This document shows, piece after piece, positions 8,313-16,652 of a stretch of DNA of 64,000 nucleotides. Within the stretch, counting starts at the first letter, position 1. Every line of letters begins with the position of its first letter. The notes under the pieces are model-generated. The model made no database searches and was not told the DNA's origin. It worked only from the letters and a program-made list of their open reading frames with translations. Source of the stretch: Rhizobium oryziradicis (GTDB lineage: Bacteria; Pseudomonadota; Alphaproteobacteria; Rhizobiales; Rhizobiaceae); the NCBI RefSeq assembly GCF_001939045.1, contig NZ_MKIM01000031.1:380797-444796 (forward strand), in the 5' to 3' direction. Position numbers and translations under genes: made by a program.

Positions 8313-8349
8313 CGCCGCCACGTCATATTTAAGACAATTGGGCGATAGC

Positions 8350-10983
8350 CTATTGCATATCCAGCAGCCGCTCCAGGTAGCGGCGCTCAATATCCGGGCT
8401 GGTATTGTCACCCAGTTTTTCACGAATGGCATCGAGAATTTCGCGCGCCCGCTGCACATCAATTTCGTCGGGAATGCGTACGCTGTCATCCGTGTCCGGC
8501 CCTGTTGTGGGCCGTGAGCGGCCAAGCGGATCGCGGCCATTTTGCCCGCCCTGTGCCATGCCGGGGTTCTGGCCCTGACCCTGGCCCTGCTGGTTTCGCA
8601 TGGCCTGCATCATCTGGTTCATCATATCGCGTGCGCCTTGGCGAAGCGCTTCCAAAGCGCGGCCTTGGCCCTCGACGGCGCGATCGCCCTGACCCTTGCC
8701 AAGCTGTTCGCCAGCACCATTCATTTCCCGGCCAGCCTGTCCAAATTCCTTGCCCGGCTTCACGCCCATTTTGCCAAGGGCTTCTTGCAATTGTTTCAAT
8801 TGCTTGCCCAGATCATCCTGTCGTTTACGCAAGCCTTTCAGCGCGTCTCGCAACTGCTGTTCGGTCATCTGATCGGTTGGCGATGGATTTTGACCGGGGG
8901 CGGGCTTGGGCCGTTCCTGGGTTAGCTCATCCTCGCTTTTCGGTTGGCCGTCCTGGGGTTGGTCCATGTCAGGATCGGTCGGGTCGCCCAAAGCCATACG
9001 ATCTTGCAGCGCCTGATCCAGCTTGAAGGTTTCATCCATCAGTTTTTGCTGGTCCTGCATGATTTCGCCCAGCTTGTCGATCTGCTTGCGGGCCTCGCTT
9101 TTTTCCTGCGGCTCTTGCTGGTTCGGGCGTTGCATGCGTCCGGTCTGAAGATTGTTCATCAGCCGTTGCAACTCCGACAGCATTTGGCGCGCCGCATCCT
9201 TATTGCCGGAGCGGGCCAGATTTTCGATCTGGTTCATCATGTTTTCCAGATCGCGCTGGGTCAGGGTTTTGGCAGCATTTTGCTGCGGTTGGCCATTTTG
9301 CGGCTGCTGGCGCTGCGCCAAGGCTTTCATGTAGTCCTGCATCGCCTGCCGTAACTCGTCGGTGAGCTTCTTGATCTCAGAATCAGGCGCGTTGCGCTCC
9401 AGCGCATCCGATAGTTTTTGCTGGGCCTCTGAGAGTTTGCGCTCCGCCAGCGATACATCACCGTCATCAATGCCAAGTGCTATTTCCCAGAGATAGGCAG
9501 CTGTATCCTTCATCTTGTCGGCATCATTGGCAAGAGCCATGCGCGCCCGCGCCGATTTGATCAGCAGGTAATGGGAGAGATTGGGAATGGTCTCGTCAGC
9601 CCGCAGCGTCAGAGCATCATTGAGGGCAATGGCGCGGGGCATTTGGCGGGCATCCAGCGCAAACACCTGCCGCTCTTCGGCAACGGCGGCGGCCAGAGGC
9701 TCGTTGAACGGCCGACTTGGCAAAACCATCTCATAGGGCCCGCTTTTGCCTTCCTGTCCTGCACCATCCTTGACGATCAAGGTGATGCGCACCTTTTTGC
9801 CAGCCAGCGGATGCTCGGTCAGGTTATGGCTGGCAATGCCCTTCGCTTCCTTGGCGTTGCGGCGCGGAAGCTCCAGCTTGTAATCCGGCAGGGGATAGAG
9901 CGGCTGGGCGGCAGGATCATTGTCCAGCGGCACAATATCGGCACGCGCTTCCTGCACGCCATAATCGTCTTTGGCAAGAAAGCCGATTTCCAGCGCACCG
10001 TTGACCGCACGCTTTGGCACGCCTTCAAACGCAATGGTTGGCGGCTTGTCGGCAATCACGGTCAAGGGCCACTGCTTTTGACCCACGTCCAGCGTGCCAC
10101 TTTGCGCAAGGGTCAGCGTCATGGTGCGCGCATTAGCATCTGGTGTGGTGGTGGCTGCGCTTTCCTTGGGCGCTTCCGCATCTTGCAGGGCAATGGCTTG
10201 CTCACCGGTGCTGGGCTTGAAACTTGCCTTGGCATCATGGGCCCCGCCGGTGAAACGCACGGTCACCACCGATTTGGCGGGCACCGAAATGTTTTGCGGT
10301 GCTTCACCATTGCGGCTGGTGAGAAACACGGGCGGCTGGCCGGTGTAGCCGGGCGGCGTGATCCAGGCGTCCACGCGTACACCCGGTTGATTGTCTTGTG
10401 CAGCAACCAAGCGGAAGGCATCGCTCATGCGCCCGGCGTTATTGGAGCTGGAGTAGGCAAAGGCCACCACGAGCAGCAAAACCGGAACAGCGCGCAAGGC
10501 ATGGCGATCAAACCGTGCGATGTCGGGCCTTGGCAAGCCGGGATCGAGGCTTGCGATTTTTGCAGCCATCCGTCTTTGGTGTTCCTGCCAAAGCGCACGG
10601 GCAAAGGGGGTATCAAACGCCGGTTCATCTTCCTGCACCCGCACCGGCTGGTGCGGCAGGTGGTTGCGCTCTTCCAGCAGGCGGTCTGCCTCTGGCACTT
10701 TCGGCCAACGCAGACGAAAGAGCGGTAAAAGTGCGGCGAGAAAGCCAAATGTCAGCACAAACACCAGCGGCCAGCGCAAAAGTGACGGCATGTCGCGAAA
10801 CAGGCCAAGCCAGCTCAATGACAGAAAAATGGCAGCTATGGACGCAGGGATCAGCAAAAGCGGGGCAAGACGCTCGCAAAACAGCACAAGCCGGGCGAGG
10901 CCACGGTTGATCGCAACGCGCTTGGCGAGCTTTGGATCGCCTTGATACGCGCTTCTAGCCTTATGCCCGTCCGATGCCGCCAT
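8350..10983 (-). CDS. TIGR02302 family (DUF4175) large membrane protein
   Basis: 877 residues from the ATG at 10983 (GGAG about 8 bases upstream). Three hydrophobic segments lie in the first 200 residues, then a predicted extracytoplasmic part with Ig-like beta segments, then a long helical Gln/Met/Arg-rich region (about residues 560-780) with coiled-coil character and a low-complexity tail rich in Gln, Gly and Asn. This is the alphaproteobacterial TIGR02302 family, function unknown. An in-frame start 24 codons upstream would translate a dispersed repeat and is less likely. The strong codon bias makes long open frames appear on the opposite strand; these are not genes. It follows lysA on the same strand, 149 bases downstream of the lysA stop. 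Confidence 0.82.
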   Translation of the reverse strand: MAASDGHKARSAYQGDPKLAKRVAINRGLARLVLFCERLAPLLLIPASIAAIFLSLSWLGLFRDMPSLLRWPLVFVLTFGFLAALLPLFRLRWPKVPEADRLLEERNHLPHQPVRVQEDEPAFDTPFARALWQEHQRRMAAKIASLDPGLPRPDIARFDRHALRAVPVLLLVVAFAYSSSNNAGRMSDAFRLVAAQDNQPGVRVDAWITPPGYTGQPPVFLTSRNGEAPQNISVPAKSVVTVRFTGGAHDAKASFKPSTGEQAIALQDAEAPKESAATTTPDANARTMTLTLAQSGTLDVGQKQWPLTVIADKPPTIAFEGVPKRAVNGALEIGFLAKDDYGVQEARADIVPLDNDPAAQPLYPLPDYKLELPRRNAKEAKGIASHNLTEHPLAGKKVRITLIVKDGAGQEGKSGPYEMVLPSRPFNEPLAAAVAEERQVFALDARQMPRAIALNDALTLRADETIPNLSHYLLIKSARARMALANDADKMKDTAAYLWEIALGIDDGDVSLAERKLSEAQQKLSDALERNAPDSEIKKLTDELRQAMQDYMKALAQRQQPQNGQPQQNAAKTLTQRDLENMMNQIENLARSGNKDAARQMLSELQRLMNNLQTGRMQRPNQQEPQEKSEARKQIDKLGEIMQDQQKLMDETFKLDQALQDRMALGDPTDPDMDQPQDGQPKSEDELTQERPKPAPGQNPSPTDQMTEQQLRDALKGLRKRQDDLGKQLKQLQEALGKMGVKPGKEFGQAGREMNGAGEQLGKGQGDRAVEGQGRALEALRQGARDMMNQMMQAMRNQQGQGQGQNPGMAQGGQNGRDPLGRSRPTTGPDTDDSVRIPDEIDVQRAREILDAIREKLGDNTSPDIERRYLERLLDMQ

Positions 10984-10995
10984 ACATGGATCTCC

Positions 10996-11035
10996 GTTTG
11001 TCTTTTCGCGAAAAGCGGGATCACGGTCCCTGACA
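10996..11035 (-). repeat. Rhizobial repeat, copy B, in the leader of the TIGR02302 gene
   Basis: On the minus strand this reads GTCAGGGACCGTG and then AAAAGACAAAC, matching copies at 2524-2556 and 33661-33706. It ends directly before the GGAG ribosome site of the TIGR02302 gene, so it forms most of the presumed 5-prime leader. Confidence 0.55.
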
Positions 11036-11131
11036 TATTTTATGCAGGATAGCATTGTTTGTGGCGAAGACGAGGGGAGCGCCCCTCATCCGGTCTGTTT
11101 TTAGTGCAATCGCTGTGATTGTGAACGGTTT

Positions 11132-12400
11132 TCAGTCGAGCCAAGCTGGCACACTGTCCAGCCCGATCAGCTCTTCATAGCTTGTGCGCTTGCGAATCAC
11201 GTGGAATTCATCGCCCTTGACCAGCACTTCCGGCACCAGCCGTCTGGTGTTGTAGGTGCCTGCCTGCACGGCCCCATAGGCACCGGCTGAGCCAACCGCG
11301 ATCAAATCGCCGGGCTTGGGCATGGCCATTTCCCGATCGAGCGCCAAGTAATCGCCGGTTTCGCAAACGGGGCCTACCACATCGGCGCGAATGCGCGGCG
11401 CATTGGCAGCCGAAATGGTCACGGGGCGGATTTCGTGATGGGCCTCATAGAGCGTTGGCCGGATCAGGTCATTCATGGCGGCATCAACGATGACAAAGGT
11501 CTTGTCGCCGCCATCCTTCACATAAATCACTTCGGTCACCAGAATACCGGCATTGCCAACAATCAGGCGGCCCGGCTCGGTAATGATTTTGCAATCCAGC
11601 TCTGCCAATTGTTCCTTGACGATCTTGGCGTAAGCCGCTGGTTCTGGTGGCGGGTTGTTGTCATCCTTATAGGGAATGCCAAGACCACCGCCGACATCAA
11701 CGTGGTCAATGCTGTGGCCATCCGCGCGCAAGGCGTTGACCAGTTCCCGCAACAGCTTGAAGGCGTCGGCAAAGGGTTGCAGCTCGGTGATCTGGCTGCC
11801 GATATGCATATCAATGCCGGTGACCTGAATGCCCTCAAGCGAGGCTGCGCGGGCATACACGGCGCGGGCGCGCTCATAGGAAATGCCGAACTTGTTTTCT
11901 TTCTTGCCGGTGGAAATCTTGGCATGGGTGCCTGCATCCACATCCGGGTTGATGCGGAAAGATACATGCGCCTTCTTGCCGGCCTTGATCGCCCGCTGAT
12001 TGAGCACTTCCAGCTCCGGCTCGGATTCGACGTTGAAGCAGTAAATGCCCACTTCCAGTGCCAGATCCATCTCGGATGGGGTCTTGCCAACGCCGGAGAA
12101 CATGATGCGGTTGGCGGGAATGCCTGCTGCCAAGGCGCGGCGTAATTCGCCCTCTGATACCACGTCGACGCCAGCGCCGAGGCTTCCAAGCGTTTTCAGC
12201 ACCGCCTGATTGGAATTGGCCTTCATGGCGTAGCACACCATGGCATCCACGCCTTCAAAGGCCTCGGAAAACACCCGGTAGTGGCGCTCCAGTGTGGCGG
12301 TGGAATAGCAATAAAAAGGCGTGCCGACCGCATTGGCAATTTCGGTCACGGCAACGTCTTCGGCATAGAGCACGCCGTCACGATATTGAAAATGGTTCAC
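11132..12400 (-). CDS. lysA: Diaminopimelate decarboxylase
   Basis: 422-residue PLP enzyme that makes lysine from meso-diaminopimelate, the last step of the pathway. The PLP lysine is K60 in CYAMKANSN, the glycine loop GGGLGIPY lies near residue 235, and the C-terminal CETGD motif that supplies the partner-subunit cysteine lies near residue 344. The start is a GTG at 12400 with AGG a short way upstream; it keeps the usual rhizobial opening NHFQYRDG. It follows the small lipoprotein gene lptM after a 14-base gap and argH before that, forming argH-lptM-lysA. The TIGR02302 gene follows. Confidence 0.94.
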   Translation of the reverse strand: MNHFQYRDGVLYAEDVAVTEIANAVGTPFYCYSTATLERHYRVFSEAFEGVDAMVCYAMKANSNQAVLKTLGSLGAGVDVVSEGELRRALAAGIPANRIMFSGVGKTPSEMDLALEVGIYCFNVESEPELEVLNQRAIKAGKKAHVSFRINPDVDAGTHAKISTGKKENKFGISYERARAVYARAASLEGIQVTGIDMHIGSQITELQPFADAFKLLRELVNALRADGHSIDHVDVGGGLGIPYKDDNNPPPEPAAYAKIVKEQLAELDCKIITEPGRLIVGNAGILVTEVIYVKDGGDKTFVIVDAAMNDLIRPTLYEAHHEIRPVTISAANAPRIRADVVGPVCETGDYLALDREMAMPKPGDLIAVGSAGAYGAVQAGTYNTRRLVPEVLVKGDEFHVIRKRTSYEELIGLDSVPAWLD

Positions 12401-12414
12401 GAGCTTGGCCTAAT

Positions 12415-12603
12415 TTAGAGCAACGGATCGAGGAGAAACTTCTTTTCAGGTGTTGCGGCAGCAGGCGCACCCATTTTGTTTTGATCAACAACCGCAACGC
12501 TCGGCTTGTCGAGATCGCCTTTGCGCCCGCAACCGGCGAGCATGGTGCTGGTCGCGCCCAGAAGAAGGGCTGAAATTATCAATTTTTGATATGAAACGAC
12601 CAT
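12415..12603 (-). CDS. lptM: Small LptM/YifL-type lipoprotein
   Basis: 62 residues. A short basic start, a hydrophobic stretch and the lipobox LAGC, with the acylated cysteine followed by GRKGDL, match the LptM (YifL) family, whose hallmark is Cys-Gly-(Gln/Arg)-Lys-Gly directly after processing. In E. coli LptM helps disulfide maturation of the LptDE lipopolysaccharide translocon. I chose the ATG at 12603 (AGGACACC before it), because a longer frame would bury the signal peptide. Position between argH and lysA is common in proteobacteria. The role in this organism is inferred from the family. Confidence 0.8.
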   Translation of the reverse strand: MVVSYQKLIISALLLGATSTMLAGCGRKGDLDKPSVAVVDQNKMGAPAAATPEKKFLLDPLL

Positions 12604-12736
12604 GGTGTCCTGTTCCAATGAGGTGATGCGCAAAGCTTTTGTTGTGAGATTCAATATCGAAAAACCGGGGCCTTGTGCACCCCGATTTTTGTGATCTGAT
12701 TATTTCAAGCCCTGATCAATTCGGATCAATGGGGAA

Positions 12737-14140
12737 TCAGTTGCGCGAGCGCCACCATTTGATCTGCTTGCGCACTTCATCCGGTGCCGTGCCACCAAAA
12801 CTTTTTCGGCTGGCAACCGAGGCTTCGACAGTCAAGACATTGTAGATGTCGGCGGTAATCGACGCATGGATCGACTGCAAATCTTCCAGAGAAAGATCGG
12901 CCAGATCGCATGATTTTTCCTCGGCCATGGCAACGGCGCGGCCGGTGACATGGTGGGCATCGCGGAAGGGCAGGCCTGCTTCGCGCACCAGCCAGTCGGC
13001 CAGATCGGTGGCGGTGGAGTAGCCAGAACCGGCTGCGGCCTTCATCTTGTCAGCGCGCACTTCCAGATCGCCAATCATGCCGGTCATGGCCGCAAGCGAC
13101 AGTTCCAGACTTTCGGCGGCGTCAAACACCTGTTCCTTGTCTTCCTGCATATCCTTGGAATAGGCGAGCGGCAGGCCCTTCATGATGGTCAAAAGCGCAA
13201 TCAACGAGCCATTGATACGGCCGGTCTTGGCGCGCACCAACTCGGCAGCATCCGGATTTTTCTTCTGCGGCATAATGGAGGAGCCGGTTGAGAAGGCATC
13301 GGAGAGCCGGATAAAGCTGAATTGCGACGTCGACCAGATGACGATTTCTTCGGCCAGACGCGACAGATGGGTGGCGCAAATGGCGGCAATGGAGAGAAAC
13401 TCCAGCGCGAAATCGCGGTCTGATACGGTATCAATCGAGTTGCGGGTTGGCTCGCGAAAGCCAAGCGCTTTGGCGGTCATGTGGCGGTCAATATTATAGC
13501 CGGTGCCAGCAAGTGCTGCAGAGCCAATTGGGCTTTCATCCATATGCTCAATGGCGTGGCGCACACGCTGGCGGTCGCGGCCAAACATTTCGACATAGGC
13601 CATGCAATGATGACCAAAGGTGACGGGCTGCGCGGTCTGCAAATGGGTAAAGCCCGGCATCACGGTGTCGGCATGTTCTTCGGCGCGCTTCAAAAACACG
13701 GTGATCAGATTGGTGAGAAGTGTCTCAGTCTTTTGCAGCTCTTCCTTGACCCAGAGGCGGAAATCCAGTGCCACCTGATCGTTACGGGAACGAGCCGTGT
13801 GCAGGCGGCCAGCAGCGGGGCCAATCAAGGTGGCCAGTCGCGCTTCGATATTCATATGAATATCTTCCAGCTTGCGGGAGAACTCAAATTGGCCAGCTTC
13901 GATCTCTGACAAAATCGTGTTCAAGCCTTCAATAATTTTATCTTTGTCTTCGGCTGAAATAATGCCTTGATGGGCCAGCATGGTGGCGTGGGCAATGGAG
14001 CCGCGAATATCTTGTGCGTAGAGTTTCTTGTCGAAACCGATCGATGCGTTTATCTCCTCCATGATGGCGGCTGGGCCAGAGGCAAAGCGGCCGCCCCACA
14101 TCTGGTTGGAGGATTTCGTGTCCTTGGTTTCCTCAGCCAT
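12737..14140 (-). CDS. argH: Argininosuccinate lyase
   Basis: 467-residue homotetrameric enzyme splitting argininosuccinate into arginine and fumarate. The fumarase-superfamily signature GSSIMPQKKNPD lies near residues 286-297 and the N-terminal WGGRF motif at about 15-19. The ATG at 14140 gives the family-length protein; the open frame runs another 167 codons upstream, but that region is antisense to tlpA and is not conserved-looking. The tlpA gene starts divergently 25 bases away. Downstream come lptM and lysA, so arginine and lysine genes share the transcription unit. Confidence 0.95.
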   Translation of the reverse strand: MAEETKDTKSSNQMWGGRFASGPAAIMEEINASIGFDKKLYAQDIRGSIAHATMLAHQGIISAEDKDKIIEGLNTILSEIEAGQFEFSRKLEDIHMNIEARLATLIGPAAGRLHTARSRNDQVALDFRLWVKEELQKTETLLTNLITVFLKRAEEHADTVMPGFTHLQTAQPVTFGHHCMAYVEMFGRDRQRVRHAIEHMDESPIGSAALAGTGYNIDRHMTAKALGFREPTRNSIDTVSDRDFALEFLSIAAICATHLSRLAEEIVIWSTSQFSFIRLSDAFSTGSSIMPQKKNPDAAELVRAKTGRINGSLIALLTIMKGLPLAYSKDMQEDKEQVFDAAESLELSLAAMTGMIGDLEVRADKMKAAAGSGYSTATDLADWLVREAGLPFRDAHHVTGRAVAMAEEKSCDLADLSLEDLQSIHASITADIYNVLTVEASVASRKSFGGTAPDEVRKQIKWWRSRN

Positions 14141-14164
14141 GCTCAATAGATCCTGGAGACGTCG

Positions 14165-14827
14165 ATGACGAAAAAAAGACCATTGGGACTTCCTTCCGTC
14201 AAGCTGGTTGCAATTGCGGCGGTTGCCGGACTTTTTGCCGGCGCGGTTGCGGTATACGTGAAGGAAGCGGGGTATGGCAATGGCACAGAGCTGGCGGCCG
14301 CCAAGGGATGTGAGGCAACACCGGCCAGCCTCAAGGCGCTGGAGCCGTTTATCAAAGGTCAGGTGGCCGCCATTGTTGCCGCCAATCCGCCGCGCGTTCT
14401 CCAGACCCTGACATTCAAGGATGCCAGTGGGGCCGATAAAACCCTGAAAGATTTCAAGGGGAAAGCATTGCTGGTTAATCTGTGGGCGACCTGGTGCGTG
14501 CCCTGCCGTGAGGAAATGCCGGCTTTGAACGGTTTGCAGGCCGCCAAGGGCAGCGATCAGTTTGATGTCGTGGCGGTGAATATCGACAGTGGCACGGATG
14601 AAAAGCCCAAAGCGTTTTTGAACGAAAATGGCATTGATCATCTCGGGTTTTATCGTGACAGTTCCATGGGCGTTTTTAATGCGCTCAAAAAGGAAGGTCT
14701 GGCCTTTGGCCTGCCCGCCACATTGGTGATCGATAAAAACGGCTGCCTGCTTGGCTCGATGAATGGACCGGCGGCTTGGGATAGCAATGATGCCAAGGCT
14801 CTGGTGGATAAACTGGTTTCTCTTTGA
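14165..14827 (+). CDS. tlpA: Thiol:disulfide interchange protein of the TlpA family
   Basis: 220 residues with an N-terminal membrane anchor at about 12-32 and a periplasmic thioredoxin-like domain whose active site is WCVPC at residues 110-114. TlpA proteins in rhizobia act as reductants for cytochrome oxidase biogenesis (copper-site cysteines). The Cys in GCEATP and the one in NGCLLG are extra cysteines also seen in TlpA. ATG at 14165 follows GGAGACGTCG. Divergent from argH; the GST gene follows after 11 bases and probably shares the transcript. Confidence 0.88.
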   Translation: MTKKRPLGLPSVKLVAIAAVAGLFAGAVAVYVKEAGYGNGTELAAAKGCEATPASLKALEPFIKGQVAAIVAANPPRVLQTLTFKDASGADKTLKDFKGKALLVNLWATWCVPCREEMPALNGLQAAKGSDQFDVVAVNIDSGTDEKPKAFLNENGIDHLGFYRDSSMGVFNALKKEGLAFGLPATLVIDKNGCLLGSMNGPAAWDSNDAKALVDKLVSL

Positions 14828-14838
14828 GGGGATAATAT

Positions 14839-15459
14839 ATGTTGAAAATCTGGGGTCGTGCCAACTCGACCAATGTTAAAAAAGTGCTGTGGATGGTTGA
14901 GGAGTTGGACCTTGTGCATCAGCGGATTGATGCCGGTGGCGCTTTCGGCGTTGTCAATGATCCAGCCTATCGCGCCATGAATCCCAACGGGCTTGTGCCG
15001 GTGTTGGAAGATGGCGATGTCGTGTTGTGGGAATCCAACACCATCGTGCGCTATCTTGCATCGCGCTATGGTGATGAAGGCGCGGATCAGGTGGGCGCTG
15101 TTGCGCAGGCGCAGGCCGAAAAATGGATGGACTGGGCAACCTCATCCCTTGCTTTGCCATTTCGGGATCTGTTCTGGGGCATGGTGCGCACGCCGGAAGA
15201 TCAGCGCGACATGGCCAAGATCAACGCCGCAAAGGAGGCGGTGGGCAAGCTGCTTGCCATTCCCGATGCAGCGCTTGCCACACAGCCTTACCTGTCTGGC
15301 GATAGCCTTGGCGTTGGCGATATTCCGCTTGGCTGTTTTGCCTATGCGTGGTTTGAAATGCCGATTGAGCGGCCAAACCTGCCAAATCTTGAGGCGTGGT
15401 ATGCCCGCCTCAAGGGCCGTGATGCCTATCAGCATGCTGTGATGACGCCTCTGACCTGA
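14839..15459 (+). CDS. Glutathione S-transferase family protein
   Basis: 206 residues with a thioredoxin-like N-terminal domain (to about residue 80) followed by an all-helical C-terminal domain, the GST fold. The N-terminal segment WGRANSTNVKKVLW has the Ser/Asn pattern of bacterial GSTs, and the ESNTIVRYLA segment near residues 62-71 gives the glutathione gamma-glutamyl contact. ATG at 14839 follows GAGGGG. Located 11 bases after tlpA. Substrate is unknown; it could act in detoxification or as a glutathione-dependent reductase. Confidence 0.87.
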   Translation: MLKIWGRANSTNVKKVLWMVEELDLVHQRIDAGGAFGVVNDPAYRAMNPNGLVPVLEDGDVVLWESNTIVRYLASRYGDEGADQVGAVAQAQAEKWMDWATSSLALPFRDLFWGMVRTPEDQRDMAKINAAKEAVGKLLAIPDAALATQPYLSGDSLGVGDIPLGCFAYAWFEMPIERPNLPNLEAWYARLKGRDAYQHAVMTPLT

Positions 15460-15478
15460 GCCGTCATCTTTATGAAAA

Positions 15479-16360
15479 TTACCGCGTCGGAACAGGAATT
15501 TCGCTGCGGTAATCATAAAAGCCACGACCGGATTTGCGGCCCAGCCAGCCGGCTTCGACATATTTTACCAAAAGCGGGCAGGGGCGATATTTGCTATCGG
15601 CCAGCCCATCATGCAACACCTGCATGATCGAGAGGCAGGTGTCGAGACCAATGAAATCGGCCAGTTGCAGCGGCCCCATCGGATGATTGGCCCCCAGTTT
15701 CATGGCAGTATCAATGGCCTCCACCGAGCCCACGCCTTCATACAGCGTATAAATGGCTTCATTGATCATCGGCAGCAGGATTCGGTTGACGATGAAGGCT
15801 GGAAAATCCTCGGCAACGGTGATGGTTTTATCCAGCGAGCGCACAAAATCCTTGGCGGTCTCAAAGGTTTTTTCACCGGTGGCAATGCCGCGCACCAGTT
15901 CCACCAGTTTCATCACCGGCACAGGATTCATGAAATGAATGCCCATGAACTGGTCTGGCCGGTCCGTGGAAGCGGCAAGGCGGGTGATGGAGAGCGATGA
16001 TGTGTTGGTGGCCAGCAGCGCTTCCGGCTTTAGAACTGGGCAAATCTGGCCAAAAATCTTGCGCTTGACGTTCTCGTCCTCGGTTGCGGCCTCGATCACC
16101 AGATCCATGGCGGCCAGATCCTGCACGTCGGTGGATCCGGTGATGCAGGAGAGGGCGGTTTTGCGCTCATCATCCGACATTTTGCCATTGGTGACCTGCC
16201 GGGCCATGTTGCCGTTGATGGTGGCAAGGCCGGCTTCGATCCGATCCTTCGACAGGTCGTAAAGCGTCACTTTATATCCGGCGAGAGAGCAGACATGAGC
16301 AATGCCGCAGCCCATCTGTCCGGCACCCACAATTCCAACATTCTTGATCATCACGCTCAT
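15479..16360 (-). CDS. hbdA: 3-hydroxybutyryl-CoA dehydrogenase
   Basis: 293-residue NAD(P)-dependent enzyme interconverting 3-hydroxybutyryl-CoA and acetoacetyl-CoA in butyrate, polyhydroxybutyrate or fatty-acid metabolism. GAGQMG at residues 12-17 binds the cofactor; the HFMNP motif near residue 143 carries the catalytic histidine. An ATG three codons downstream (16351) is an equally good start and has a better-spaced GGA. In rhizobia this gene normally follows etfB-etfA directly; here a chemoreceptor gene on the other strand separates it from etfA, so it needs its own promoter in 16361-16652. That 292-base gap shows no gene I can support. Confidence 0.92.
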   Translation of the reverse strand: MSVMIKNVGIVGAGQMGCGIAHVCSLAGYKVTLYDLSKDRIEAGLATINGNMARQVTNGKMSDDERKTALSCITGSTDVQDLAAMDLVIEAATEDENVKRKIFGQICPVLKPEALLATNTSSLSITRLAASTDRPDQFMGIHFMNPVPVMKLVELVRGIATGEKTFETAKDFVRSLDKTITVAEDFPAFIVNRILLPMINEAIYTLYEGVGSVEAIDTAMKLGANHPMGPLQLADFIGLDTCLSIMQVLHDGLADSKYRPCPLLVKYVEAGWLGRKSGRGFYDYRSEIPVPTR

Positions 16361-16652
16361 TCCATGTTGCGGCGCCGTTGTGCACGCCTGTTACGCTGCT
16401 GCTGATCGAGCAGAAGATGCACGCTTTGATCTGCGTGGTCATAAGCCTCTCCCGCCGTGGCCTTTGAACAAGTGATAATGCGATGCGGTTTAATTTTCCA
16501 GTCTTTCGTTCTTGTCGATCGCGGTTCTGCTGCCACGCGTGGCCCCAACCTTAGTCATATTTTAATGCGCTCGGGCTACAACTGGTGCGAATGAGGGAAT
16601 ATCAGAACGGTCTTGCTCGCGACAAGCATTGGCGTTCTGATGGGGAGACGAC

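Noticed and set aside
9571..10728. 385-codon open frame on the plus strand, antisense to the TIGR02302 gene
   Set aside because: Composition is that of a mirrored coding strand, no ribosome site or family motif, and the opposite-strand gene is a clear family member.
14141..14641. Long N-terminal extension of argH
   Set aside because: It is entirely antisense to tlpA and has no relation to the argininosuccinate lyase family; the ATG at 14140 gives the usual length.
16357..16548. Small minus-strand frame overlapping the hbdA start by ATGA
   Set aside because: Although the overlap looks like coupling, the frame begins with TTG without a ribosome site, is very basic and low in conserved pattern; more likely part of the hbdA leader.
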